Assembly: GCF_943914685.1 (NCBI RefSeq)
Contig: NZ_CALUCZ010000023.1
Span: forward strand, 1-27,686
Origin: an uncultured Mobiluncus sp.
GTDB lineage: Bacteria; Actinomycetota; Actinomycetes; Actinomycetales; Actinomycetaceae
DNA length: 27,686 nt
Reading direction: 5' to 3'
Within the stretch, counting starts at the first letter, position 1; the number at the start of each line of letters is the position of its first letter. The notes under the pieces are model-generated. The model made no database searches, was not told the DNA's origin, and saw only the letters and a list, made by a program, of their open reading frames with translations. The translations under genes and the position numbers were made by a program. This document shows, one piece after another, positions 14,438 to 21,527 of the stretch.

Positions 14438-14926
14438 TTAACACACTTGGGTAACTTGTCCGGTCTCTACGTCATACATAAACCCGCCAACTTCGGCAAA
14501 CCCTTTAATCAGGGCGTGGTTGCGCAGAGTCTCCACGTCATCACGCAAATGTTGGTCTTGGTTCGGATCTGCGCCAAAGACCAAATCTCCAACGGGTTGT
14601 CCAGCTTGTTTGGCAATAATGGCCCGAAGTCCCGCTTCGTCAGTGGAAGCCATGGTGCAATTGGTGTGTTCCAGCACCATAATTCGGTCCACATTTAGTT
14701 TATGAACCGCTGCGATGGCACCAGCCAACGTGCTGGGCTTCAAGAATCCGCCGGGAGTGCGCAGAACCTTGGCCTGTCCAACCTTTAGCCCAAAAATCTC
14801 GAGAGGATCAAGACGGGAATCCATACAAGTCACAATCAGCAACCCATGCGCGAGAGCGCCGGGCAGGCCACGGTAGGGGAAATTTTTGGCGTATTGAGCA
14901 TTAGCTTGTAAGAGATCATCAAACAC
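14438..14926 (-). CDS. Beta-class carbonic anhydrase-like protein
   Basis: Beta-carbonic anhydrases interconvert CO2 and bicarbonate with a Zn ion held by Cys-His-Cys. The 162-aa product is of the short actinobacterial type (like mycobacterial Rv1284). It keeps Cys 34, Asp 36 and Arg 38 in CMDSR, and His 87 and Cys 90 in LEHTNC, so zinc binding and the Asp-Arg dyad are intact. Two departures are visible. The usual RNAGG after the first strand is RTPGG (56-60), and the residue after the second zinc Cys is Thr rather than Gly. Activity is likely but not certain. The region 14256-14437 downstream contains no gene that I can see. Confidence 0.85.
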   Translation of the reverse strand: MFDDLLQANAQYAKNFPYRGLPGALAHGLLIVTCMDSRLDPLEIFGLKVGQAKVLRTPGGFLKPSTLAGAIAAVHKLNVDRIMVLEHTNCTMASTDEAGLRAIIAKQAGQPVGDLVFGADPNQDQHLRDDVETLRNHALIKGFAEVGGFMYDVETGQVTQVC

Positions 14927-15022
14927 AATCTCAGCTTAGCGGTTTTCGCAACGGGACGAATGGCGGTTTCGCTGCGGTTTGCCACCCCCGCCAATAAATA
15001 CTAAACTTGGAGGGTTGCTTTT

Positions 15023-15057
15023 GGCTGAGACCTCTCACAAATGTGTCTGTGTCAGCC
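15023..15057. other. Hairpin in the divergent region before rplN
   Basis: GGCTGA (15023-15028) pairs with TCAGCC (15052-15057), with an inner CACA (15036-15039)/TGTG (15042-15045) stem. It lies upstream of the rplN promoter and about 100 bp upstream of the carbonic-anhydrase start, so it could belong to that gene's leader or be an operator. No U-run follows. Confidence 0.35.
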
Positions 15058-15090
15058 AGGGGTTTCAATTCCGCCCGTTTGAGGTGGGAT

Positions 15091-15119
15091 TTGTGCGCCC
15101 TTGCAACGCAAGATAGGTT
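15091..15119 (+). promoter_or_regulatory. Promoter of the spc cluster
   Basis: TTGTGC (15091-15096) and TAGGTT (15114-15119) are separated by 17 bp. Transcription would start near 15126, about 36 nt before rplN. A new promoter is expected here because the rbs island and minus-strand genes cut spc off from the S10 promoter. Confidence 0.55.
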
Positions 15120-15161
15120 CGGCAAGGCTCTGTTGAGAACCGGCCAGACGAAGGAGAAAAG

Positions 15162-15530
15162 ATGATTCAGCAGGAGTCGCGACTGAAGGTCGCCGACAAC
15201 ACGGGGGCTAAGGAAATCCTTTGCATCCGTGTGATGGGCGGCTCGAAGCGACGCTACGCCGGCATCGGCGACACCATTGTCGCGACCGTCAAGGATGCCA
15301 TCCCTGGCGGCAACGTGAAAAAGGGCGAAGTCGTCAAGGCTGTCGTAGTCCGCACTAAAAAGGAGACCCGCCGCAAGGACGGTTCCTACATTCGTTTCGA
15401 CGAGAACGCCGCTGTCATCCTCAAGAACGATGAGGAGCCGCGCGGCACCCGTATTTTCGGGCCCGTCGGGCGTGAACTTCGCGAAAAGAAGTTCATGCGC
15501 ATTATTTCACTCGCCCCGGAGGTGATCTGA
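15162..15530 (+). CDS. rplN: 50S ribosomal protein L14
   Basis: L14 lies at the subunit interface (bridge B8) and is where the silencing factor RsfS binds. The 122-aa product begins MIQQESRLKVADNTGAKEIL and ends FMRIISLAPEVI, both near-invariant; the length is exactly that of the family. ATG 15162 follows GAAGGAG. It is the first gene of the spc cluster, and its TGA overlaps the rplX ATG by one base. Confidence 0.98.
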   Translation: MIQQESRLKVADNTGAKEILCIRVMGGSKRRYAGIGDTIVATVKDAIPGGNVKKGEVVKAVVVRTKKETRRKDGSYIRFDENAAVILKNDEEPRGTRIFGPVGRELREKKFMRIISLAPEVI

Positions 15531-15904
15531 TGGCAGCAAAGTTGAAGGTTGGCGACGAAGTCGTGGTGATAACTGGCCGCGACAAAGGCAAGCATGGCCG
15601 GATTCTGCAAATCGACCGGAAGCGTGAACGCGTGGTGGTCGAGGGCATCATGATGATGAAGCACCACAACAAGGCGGGGCGGACCCATCAGGGACCGACT
15701 GGCGGCATCGAAACGAAAGAGGCCTCCATTCATATTTCCAACGTGATGTACTACGAGCCCGCGGCGGCCAAGGCCAAGCTGGGTAACACGACCAAGAAGA
15801 TTGCGGGTACCCGGGTGGGGATGCGCGAAGAGGTCGTGGATCGCGATGGTAAAGAAAAGACCGTTCGGATTCGCGTGTCCAAAGCTACCGGGAAGGATCT
15901 GTAA
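15530..15904 (+). CDS. rplX: 50S ribosomal protein L24
   Basis: L24 is an assembly initiator with a KOW fold. The 124-aa product shows KLKVGDEVVVITGRDKGKHG (residues 4-23, the KOW motif), VVVEGIMMMKHHNK and the C-terminal extension GTRVGMREEVVDRDGKEKTV. Some members are about 105 aa, so the C-terminus is slightly long but usual for actinobacteria. Start and stop each overlap neighbours by one base. Confidence 0.97.
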   Translation: MAAKLKVGDEVVVITGRDKGKHGRILQIDRKRERVVVEGIMMMKHHNKAGRTHQGPTGGIETKEASIHISNVMYYEPAAAKAKLGNTTKKIAGTRVGMREEVVDRDGKEKTVRIRVSKATGKDL

Positions 15905-16464
15905 TGGCAGAGGAAACATACACCCCGCGGCTTAAGACCAAGTACCGCGAAGAAATCAAGGGCCAGCTGCTCAAGGAATTCAAGCACCAGAACGTTAACC
16001 AGGTTGGCGGTTTGGAAAAGATTGTCGTGAACATGGGTGTGGGTGCCGCTGCGCACGACCACAAGCTCATGGAAGGCGCTATCTCTGACCTGTCCACCAT
16101 CACCGGCCAGAAGCCCGTGGTTGACAAGGCTCGCAAGTCCATCGCCCAGTTCAAGTTGCGTGAAGGTTCCCCGATCGGGGCTCACGTCACCCTGCGCGGT
16201 GACCGCATGTGGGAGTTCCTCGATCGCTTGCTTTCCACGGCTTTGCCGCGTATCCGCGACTTCCGTGGTTTGAGCTCCAAGCAGTTCGACGGTCACGGAA
16301 ATTACACTTTCGGCTTGACCGAACAATCCGTGTTCCATGAGATTGACCAGGACTCCATCGACCATGTACGGGGGATGGACATCACGGTCGTAACCACCGC
16401 TGCTACTGATGACGAAGGCCGGGCACTGCTGAAGTACCTCGGTTTCCCGTTCAAGGAGGATTAA
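15904..16464 (+). CDS. rplE: 50S ribosomal protein L5
   Basis: L5 binds 5S rRNA and contacts the P-site tRNA. The 186-aa product contains EKIVVNMGVGAAAHDHKLME near residues 38-57, SIAQFKLREGSPIGAHVTLR near 79-98 and GMDITVVTTAATDDEGRALL near the C-terminus. The length fits actinobacterial L5. The TAATG junction with rplX and the 2-nt gap to rpsN indicate tight coupling. Confidence 0.98.
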   Translation: MAEETYTPRLKTKYREEIKGQLLKEFKHQNVNQVGGLEKIVVNMGVGAAAHDHKLMEGAISDLSTITGQKPVVDKARKSIAQFKLREGSPIGAHVTLRGDRMWEFLDRLLSTALPRIRDFRGLSSKQFDGHGNYTFGLTEQSVFHEIDQDSIDHVRGMDITVVTTAATDDEGRALLKYLGFPFKED

Positions 16465-16466
16465 GA

Positions 16467-16652
16467 ATGGCTAAAACCGCTTTGAAGAACAAGGCTGCGC
16501 GCAAACCCAAGTTTGCGGTGCGTGCCTACACTCGGTGCCAGCGCTGTGGTCGCCCTCATTCGGTGTATCGCAAGTTTGGCTTGTGCCGTATCTGCCTGCG
16601 TGAGATGGCCCATAATGGCGAGCTCCCCGGCGTTAAGAAGTCTTCCTGGTAA
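16467..16652 (+). CDS. rpsZ: 30S ribosomal protein S14, zinc-binding short form
   Basis: This is the 61-aa 'C+' S14. Cys 24, 27, 40 and 43 (CQRC...CRIC) form the zinc ribbon, and it ends GELPGVKKSSW. Actinobacteria often keep a second, zinc-free S14 elsewhere for zinc starvation; none is in this window. The start ATG follows AAGGAGGAT. It is also annotated rpsN type Z. The 54-nt gap to rpsH is the largest in this cluster and contains an AAAGGG site. Confidence 0.97.
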   Translation: MAKTALKNKAARKPKFAVRAYTRCQRCGRPHSVYRKFGLCRICLREMAHNGELPGVKKSSW

Positions 16653-16706
16653 ACACATTAGGGGGCAGGTCGATTACGAAACCGCCTCAGAAAGGGCCCA
16701 AGCCCA

Positions 16707-17105
16707 ATGACAATGACTGATCCCATAGCAGACATGCTGACACGTCTGCGCAACGCCAGTTCGGCGTACCACGAGTCGGTATCTATGCCGTACTCGAAAA
16801 TGAAGGCCGCAATCGCGAACATTCTTCAGACTGAGGGTTACATCAAAGACTACGAAGTCGAGGAAGCGCGAGTCGGTAAAACTTTGACGCTTAACCTAAA
16901 GTACGGCGCCAAACGTGAACGCGCGATTTCCGGTGTGAAACGCGTCTCCAAGCCCGGTTTGCGGGTGTATGCAAAGTCCACCAAACTGCCGAAGGTCCTG
17001 GGCGGCCTGGGCGTGGCGATTATCTCGTCCTCGTCCGGCATGCTCACTGACCGCGAGGCAGCCGACAAGGGTGTAGGCGGAGAAGTTATCGCCTACATCT
17101 GGTAA
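16707..17105 (+). CDS. rpsH: 30S ribosomal protein S8
   Basis: S8 is a primary 16S rRNA-binding protein of the central domain; in E. coli it represses spc translation. The 132-aa product begins MTMTDPIADMLTRLRNASSA and ends with the family signature SSSSGMLTDREAADKGVGGE followed by VIAYIW. Length is as expected. The next gene follows after 11 nt with an AAAGGAGG site. Confidence 0.98.
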   Translation: MTMTDPIADMLTRLRNASSAYHESVSMPYSKMKAAIANILQTEGYIKDYEVEEARVGKTLTLNLKYGAKRERAISGVKRVSKPGLRVYAKSTKLPKVLGGLGVAIISSSSGMLTDREAADKGVGGEVIAYIW

Positions 17106-17116
17106 AGGAGGCTGAC

Positions 17117-17650
17117 ATGTCGCGTATCGGTAAGATTCCGGTGGAAATTCCCGCCGGTGTGGAAGTAAATATCAATGGACAAGACGTTTCCGTCAAGGGC
17201 CCCAAGGGTACCTTGACCATGTCCGTGGCCAGCCCGATTACCGCAAAGGTTGATGGGTCGACCGTGGTCGTGAGCCGTCCTGATGATGAACGCGAATCCC
17301 GTTCTCTGCACGGTTTGACTCGTACCCTCATCGCCAACATGGTTGAGGGTGTCACCAACGGATATTCCAAGGTTCTGGAGATTCAGGGCACTGGTTACCG
17401 TGTCAACCAAAAGGGCGCTGGCCTGGAGTTCCAACTCGGTTTTTCGCACCCCGTCAACGTGGAGCCCCCCGAGGGCATCACGTTCAAGGTGGAAGGCAAC
17501 CGGGTCACCGTCGAGGGTATCTCGAAGGAACAGGTCGGCGAGGTCGCCTCGAATCTGCGCAAGATTCGTCCGCCGGAGCCTTACAAGGGTAAAGGCGTGC
17601 ATTATCTGGGCGAAAATATTCGCCGCAAGGTTGGAAAGGCAGGTAAGTAA
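17117..17650 (+). CDS. rplF: 50S ribosomal protein L6
   Basis: L6 lies near the factor-binding region of the 50S subunit. The 177-aa, two-domain product begins MSRIGKIPVEIPAGVEVNIN and contains GPKGTLTM and the C-terminal KIRPPEPYKGKGVHYLGENI, all diagnostic. ATG 17117 follows AAAGGAGGCTGAC. rplR starts 2 nt after the stop. Confidence 0.98.
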   Translation: MSRIGKIPVEIPAGVEVNINGQDVSVKGPKGTLTMSVASPITAKVDGSTVVVSRPDDERESRSLHGLTRTLIANMVEGVTNGYSKVLEIQGTGYRVNQKGAGLEFQLGFSHPVNVEPPEGITFKVEGNRVTVEGISKEQVGEVASNLRKIRPPEPYKGKGVHYLGENIRRKVGKAGK

Positions 17651-17652
17651 TC

Positions 17653-18024
17653 ATGGCTTATTCTGTAAAGGGTAAAGGCAAGCGGCTGTCGCGTCTGCGT
17701 CGCCACCAGCGGGTCCGCAAGAGCATGTTCGGATCTGCGGAAAAACCGCGTTTGGTCGTGACCCGTTCTAACCGGCACATGGTCGCCCAGCTTGTCAACG
17801 ATTACGAGCACAAGACTATTGTGAGCGCTTCCACCATGGAAGACGCTTTGCGTGGTGCTAGAGACAACAAGGTGGCCAAGGCGACCGAAGTTGGCAAGTT
17901 GATTGCACAGCGTGCCAAAGCCGCTGGGATTACCCAGTGTGTGTTTGATCGCGGTGGAAATATGTATCACGGTCGCGTTGCGGCTGTGGCTGAAGGTGCC
18001 CGCGAGGGCGGACTGAGTCTGTAA
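17653..18024 (+). CDS. rplR: 50S ribosomal protein L18
   Basis: L18 binds 5S rRNA together with L5. The 123-aa product shows RLSRLRRHQRVRKSMFGSAE, RLVVTRSNRHMVAQLV-like sequence, and FDRGGNMYHGRVAAVAEGAR at the C-terminus. Basic N-terminus and length are normal. rpsE follows after 14 nt with an AAGGAAAG site. Confidence 0.98.
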   Translation: MAYSVKGKGKRLSRLRRHQRVRKSMFGSAEKPRLVVTRSNRHMVAQLVNDYEHKTIVSASTMEDALRGARDNKVAKATEVGKLIAQRAKAAGITQCVFDRGGNMYHGRVAAVAEGAREGGLSL

Positions 18025-18038
18025 GGAAAGTTGAGAAA

Positions 18039-18779
18039 ATGGCTGAACAAGAACAGCAGATTACAGGCGAGACCGCAGACTCTGTGGACCAGACCACGGA
18101 CTTTGGTGCTAATGATGCCCAGGATCGTGGCGGTCGCCGGGAGCGCCGCGGAAATCGCCGTGAACGCGATGACCGCCGTGACAATCGTCGTGGCGGCAGC
18201 GCTGATGACAAATACATTGAACGCGTGGTGACCATCAACCGTGTGTCCAAGGTGGTGAAGGGCGGTCGTAACATGTCCTTCTGCGCTCTGGTCGTGGTTG
18301 GCGACGGGGAAGGTACCGTCGGTGTTGGTTACGGCAAAGCTAAAGAAGTTCCGGCAGCGATTGCTAAGGGCGTGGAAGAGGCTAAGAAGTCCATGTTCCA
18401 TGTTCCGATGATTCGCCACACTATTGTCCACGAGGTTCTCGGTGAGGACGCTGCGGGCGTAGTGCTGCTCAAGCCGGCTTCCCCCGGTACCGGTGTAATC
18501 GCCGGCGGCCCGGTGCGTGCGGTTATGGAATGCGCCGGAATCCGCGACGTTTTGTCCAAGTCTTTGGGCTCTGACAATGCGTTGAACATCGTGCGCGGTA
18601 CCGTGGATGCGTTGAAGCAACTCGAACAGCCGGAAGCCGTAGCGGCTCGCCGCGGTTTGCCGCTGGAGCGCGTGGCTCCTGCCGGCATGTTGCGGGCTCG
18701 CGCCGAAGGTGAAGCTCAGGTGCGCGCCGAAGCGGTTAAAGCCGAGGCTGAATTGGCTGCCGAAGGAGTGAGTGCGTAA
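18039..18779 (+). CDS. rpsE: 30S ribosomal protein S5 with N- and C-terminal extensions
   Basis: S5 contributes to decoding fidelity and the mRNA entry site. The 246-aa product is longer than the 166-aa E. coli form. It has an N-terminal extension of about 60 residues rich in Gln/Asp and then Arg/Gly/Asn (RGGRRERRGNRRERDDRR), and an Ala/Glu-rich C-terminus. The core is typical: VVTINRVSKVVKGGRNMSFC, then GTVGVGYGKAKEVPAAIAKG. Such extensions are common in actinobacteria. The TAATG junction couples it to rpmD. Confidence 0.98.
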   Translation: MAEQEQQITGETADSVDQTTDFGANDAQDRGGRRERRGNRRERDDRRDNRRGGSADDKYIERVVTINRVSKVVKGGRNMSFCALVVVGDGEGTVGVGYGKAKEVPAAIAKGVEEAKKSMFHVPMIRHTIVHEVLGEDAAGVVLLKPASPGTGVIAGGPVRAVMECAGIRDVLSKSLGSDNALNIVRGTVDALKQLEQPEAVAARRGLPLERVAPAGMLRARAEGEAQVRAEAVKAEAELAAEGVSA

Positions 18780-18964
18780 TGGCTAAGAACCTGAAAATCA
18801 CTCAGGTGAAGTCCACGATTGGTTCCTCGCGAGATCAGCGGGCTACTGTGGCTTCCCTGGGACTAAAGAAAATTCGTCAGTCTGTGGTTCGCCCTGATAA
18901 TCCGGCCGTGCGCGGCCAGGTGCATAAGGTGCGCCACCTAGTAAGCGTGGAGGAGGTCGACTGA
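18779..18964 (+). CDS. rpmD: 50S ribosomal protein L30
   Basis: This 61-aa product has the L30 pattern ITQVKSTIGSSRDQRATVAS followed by LGLKKIRQSVVRPDNPAVRG. It is a small alpha/beta protein of the 50S subunit, absent from some phyla but usual in actinobacteria. It overlaps rpsE and rplO by one base each. Confidence 0.97.
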   Translation: MAKNLKITQVKSTIGSSRDQRATVASLGLKKIRQSVVRPDNPAVRGQVHKVRHLVSVEEVD

Positions 18965-19527
18965 TGAGCGAGAGCGAAGAGGAAAAGACCGCCGCGGAAA
19001 AACCCGCGGCAAAGAAAGTTCCGGCCGCTGCCAAGAAGCCGGCAGCCACCGCTAAAAAGGCAGCTGCCAGCGACGACGTTAAGGTGACTTACCTGCACGA
19101 TTTGCGTCCGGCTCCGGGCTCTAACAAGGCCAAGACTCGTGTCGGCCGCGGTGAAGGTTCGAAGGGTAAGACTTCGGGTCGCGGCACCAAGGGTACCAAG
19201 GCACGTTACCAAGTGCCTTTGGGCTTCGAGGGTGGCCAGATGCCGATGCATATGCGTCTGCCTAAGTTGCGCGGCTTTAAGAACCCCTTCCATGTCGAGT
19301 ACCAGGTAGTGAACCTGGATCGCCTCTCCGAAGTATTCCCCCAGGGCGGCACTTTGACGGTTGACGACTTGGTTGACAAGGGTCTGGTCCGTAAGAATTC
19401 CCTGGTCAAGGTGCTGGGAACCGGTGAAGCGACAGCTAAGTTTGACTTGACTGTAGATGCTTGGTCCAGCTCCGCTAAGACTAAGGTCGAGGCTCAAGGC
19501 GGGTCTTTGACCGCACGTGTTCGCTGA
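18964..19527 (+). CDS. rplO: 50S ribosomal protein L15 with an Ala/Lys-rich N-terminal extension
   Basis: L15 is a late-assembly 50S protein. The core, from about residue 41 (VTYLHDLRPAPGSNKAKTRV), has GRGEGSKGKTSGRGTKGTKA and RLPKLRGFKNPF. Residues 1-40 are a charged, low-complexity extension (EEEKTAAEKPAAKKVPAAAK and onward) not found in most L15s, making it 187 aa against about 145. Starting at a later codon would discard it, but no Shine-Dalgarno site supports that. GGAGG lies before ATG 18964. Confidence 0.96.
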   Translation: MSESEEEKTAAEKPAAKKVPAAAKKPAATAKKAAASDDVKVTYLHDLRPAPGSNKAKTRVGRGEGSKGKTSGRGTKGTKARYQVPLGFEGGQMPMHMRLPKLRGFKNPFHVEYQVVNLDRLSEVFPQGGTLTVDDLVDKGLVRKNSLVKVLGTGEATAKFDLTVDAWSSSAKTKVEAQGGSLTARVR

Positions 19528-19532
19528 GGATT

Positions 19533-19566
19533 ACGGCGGGGTACGGAAACGGTACCCCGCCGTTTC
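19533..19566 (+). terminator. Terminator of the spc ribosomal genes
   Basis: ACGGCGGGGTAC (19533-19544) and GTACCCCGCCGT (19552-19563) form a 12-bp GC-rich stem with a 7-nt loop followed by TTTCC. It lies just after the rplO stop and separates the ribosomal genes from secY-adk-map. Its short U-tract may allow read-through. Confidence 0.75.
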
Positions 19567-19596
19567 CACCAAACTCTGTCGAACCGGTATCATGTT

Positions 19597-19602
19597 TAGC
19601 TA
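19597..19602 (+). promoter_or_regulatory. Possible -10 box upstream of secY
   Basis: TAGCTA resembles the rpsJ -10 region, with which it shares AGCTAG. No good -35 is present at the right distance (CTGTCG at 19576 is weak). A promoter is expected after the terminator at 19533, but the exact site is unsure. Confidence 0.3.
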
Positions 19603-19649
19603 GGAAGTGGGCTACGCTCACTGACGTGCCGTAAAACTTTGGAGGACAC

Positions 19650-20945
19650 TTGTTTACCGCTTTTATTCAGGCTTTCAAAACGCCTGATCTTCGTAAGAAG
19701 CTGTTGTTCACCTTCTTTATCATGGCTCTGTTCCGCTGGGGTTCGTTTATCCCCCTGCCGGGTGTTGACTATGCCGCGTTAAAGGCGGTCATCTCTGATG
19801 TTCAGAACAACGGGTCGCTGCTCGACTTGGTGAACATGTTCTCCGGTGGCGCTTTGCTGCAGCTCTCTGTTTTTGCCTTGGGCATCATGCCTTACATTAC
19901 GGCTTCGATTATCATCCAGCTGCTGCGCGTAGTCATTCCTCGTTTCGAGGACCTGCACAAGGAAGGTCAGACCGGTCAAGCGAAACTGACCCAGTACACG
20001 CGCTACCTGACTATTGCCCTGGGCGTGTTGCAATCAACTTCCATCATCACTGCGGCGCGTACCGGTACACTGTTCGGCCGGGCTTCTAATGAAAAGATTA
20101 TCCCCTCGGATTCTGCCTGGATTTTCGTCCTCCAGATTCTGGTGATGACGGCTGCTACCGGCTTGATTATGTGGATGGGTGAGCTGATTACCGAAAAAGG
20201 TGTCGGTAACGGTATGTCCATCCTGATTTTCACCTCTATCATCGCCAACTTGCCGCGGAAGCTGTTCGCTATTGCTGGCGGTAACGGTGGTATCCAAAAG
20301 TTCTTGGCGATTATTGCCCTGATTCTGTTGGTGACCCTGGCTGTGGTCTATGTGGAACAGTCCATGCGTCGCATCCCCGTACAGTACGCCAAGCGCATGG
20401 TGGGACGTCGGATGTACGGCGGCACCACCACCTACATTCCGCTAAAAATCAACATGTCCGGCGTTATCCCGGTCATCTTTGCTTCCTCGATTCTGTCCCT
20501 GCCGATGATGCTGGCTCAGTTCGGTGACCAAAATGCCAAGTGGATTCAATGGATTAGCATGAACTTCCGTTCTAGCTCCTGGTTCTACCTGGTCGTTTAC
20601 GGCTTGCTGACCTTTGCGTTCGCGTTCTTTTATACCTCGATTACTTTCAACCCCGAGGAAGTCGCGGACAACATGAAGAAGTATGGCGGCTTCGTCCCCG
20701 GTCTGCGCGCGGGACGTCCCACGGCCGACTACCTGCACTACGTGATGACTCGAATCACTACGGCCGGTGCGGTTTACTTGACTATCGTGGCTCTGGTTCC
20801 CCAGATTGCGATGGTCGCGATGAACGTGCCCCAATTGCCCTTCGGCGGTACTACAATTCTGATTATTGTTGGCGTTGGCCTGCAAACGGTGAAGGACATC
20901 AACGCTCAACTGCATCAGCACCACTACGAAGGATTTATGGCATGA
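19650..20945 (+). CDS. secY: Preprotein translocase subunit SecY
   Basis: SecY is the ten-helix channel of the Sec translocon. The 431-aa product starts at TTG 19650, 4 nt after GGAGG, reading MFTAFIQAFKTPDLRKKLLF. This matches the usual actinobacterial N-terminus, and no better start exists. Landmarks are the plug/TM2 region (GGALLQLSVFALGIMPYITA), EKGVGNGMSILIF, the RRIPVQYAKRMVGRRMYGG loop, GGFVPGLRAGRPTADYLHYV and the C-terminal loop. The rare TTG start may lower its translation. Its stop overlaps adk (ATGA). Confidence 0.98.
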   Translation: MFTAFIQAFKTPDLRKKLLFTFFIMALFRWGSFIPLPGVDYAALKAVISDVQNNGSLLDLVNMFSGGALLQLSVFALGIMPYITASIIIQLLRVVIPRFEDLHKEGQTGQAKLTQYTRYLTIALGVLQSTSIITAARTGTLFGRASNEKIIPSDSAWIFVLQILVMTAATGLIMWMGELITEKGVGNGMSILIFTSIIANLPRKLFAIAGGNGGIQKFLAIIALILLVTLAVVYVEQSMRRIPVQYAKRMVGRRMYGGTTTYIPLKINMSGVIPVIFASSILSLPMMLAQFGDQNAKWIQWISMNFRSSSWFYLVVYGLLTFAFAFFYTSITFNPEEVADNMKKYGGFVPGLRAGRPTADYLHYVMTRITTAGAVYLTIVALVPQIAMVAMNVPQLPFGGTTILIIVGVGLQTVKDINAQLHQHHYEGFMA

Positions 20946-21523
20946 CGAAAAATTTGGTGATTATGGGTCCTCCCGGCGCGGGTAAAGGGACCCACGCCAA
21001 AGAGATTGCAACACACTTTCAGATTCCTTGGATTTCAACCGGTGATATTTTCCGTAAGCATAAGGCGGAAAAGACTGAACTGGGCAAACTCATTGAGTCC
21101 TATATTGACAAGGGTGAGTTCGTTCCCGACTCGGTCACGGACCGGATTGTCTGTGAGCGCATCAGTCAGACTGATGCCACCGCCGGCTTTTTGCTGGACG
21201 GCTATCCCCGCTCCATTCCCCAGGCTAAGGTTCTCAAAGCTGTATTGGCTGAAACCAACGAACTGGTGGATGCGGCGATTTACTTGGATGTCAGCGCTGC
21301 CGAGGTTAAACGGCGCCTGTTGAAGCGTGCCGAGATTGAAGGCCGTACCGACGACACGCCCGAAGTCATCGACCACCGTCTGGAGGTTTTCTTTGAAGCT
21401 ACGCAGCCCTTGCTGGATTTTTATGAGCAGGAAGGCGTGTTGCGCAAGGTCGATGGGGAGGGTACCATTTCTGAAATTGCCCAGCGCTTGCTTGCGGTGA
21501 TGGAAGAAATCGAAAGGAATTAG
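20942..21523 (+). CDS. adk: Adenylate kinase (short form)
   Basis: Adk interconverts 2 ADP with ATP + AMP. The 193-aa product has the P-loop GPPGAGKGT (9-17), AMP-site ISTGDIFRKH near residue 31, the DGYPRSIPQA segment near residue 86, and a short LID (RAEIEGRTDDTPEVIDHRLE). That LID has no zinc-binding insertion, as in other actinobacteria. It is coupled to secY by a 4-nt overlap, and the secY-adk-map order is classical. Confidence 0.97.
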   Translation: MTKNLVIMGPPGAGKGTHAKEIATHFQIPWISTGDIFRKHKAEKTELGKLIESYIDKGEFVPDSVTDRIVCERISQTDATAGFLLDGYPRSIPQAKVLKAVLAETNELVDAAIYLDVSAAEVKRRLLKRAEIEGRTDDTPEVIDHRLEVFFEATQPLLDFYEQEGVLRKVDGEGTISEIAQRLLAVMEEIERN

Positions 21524-21527
21524 CTCG

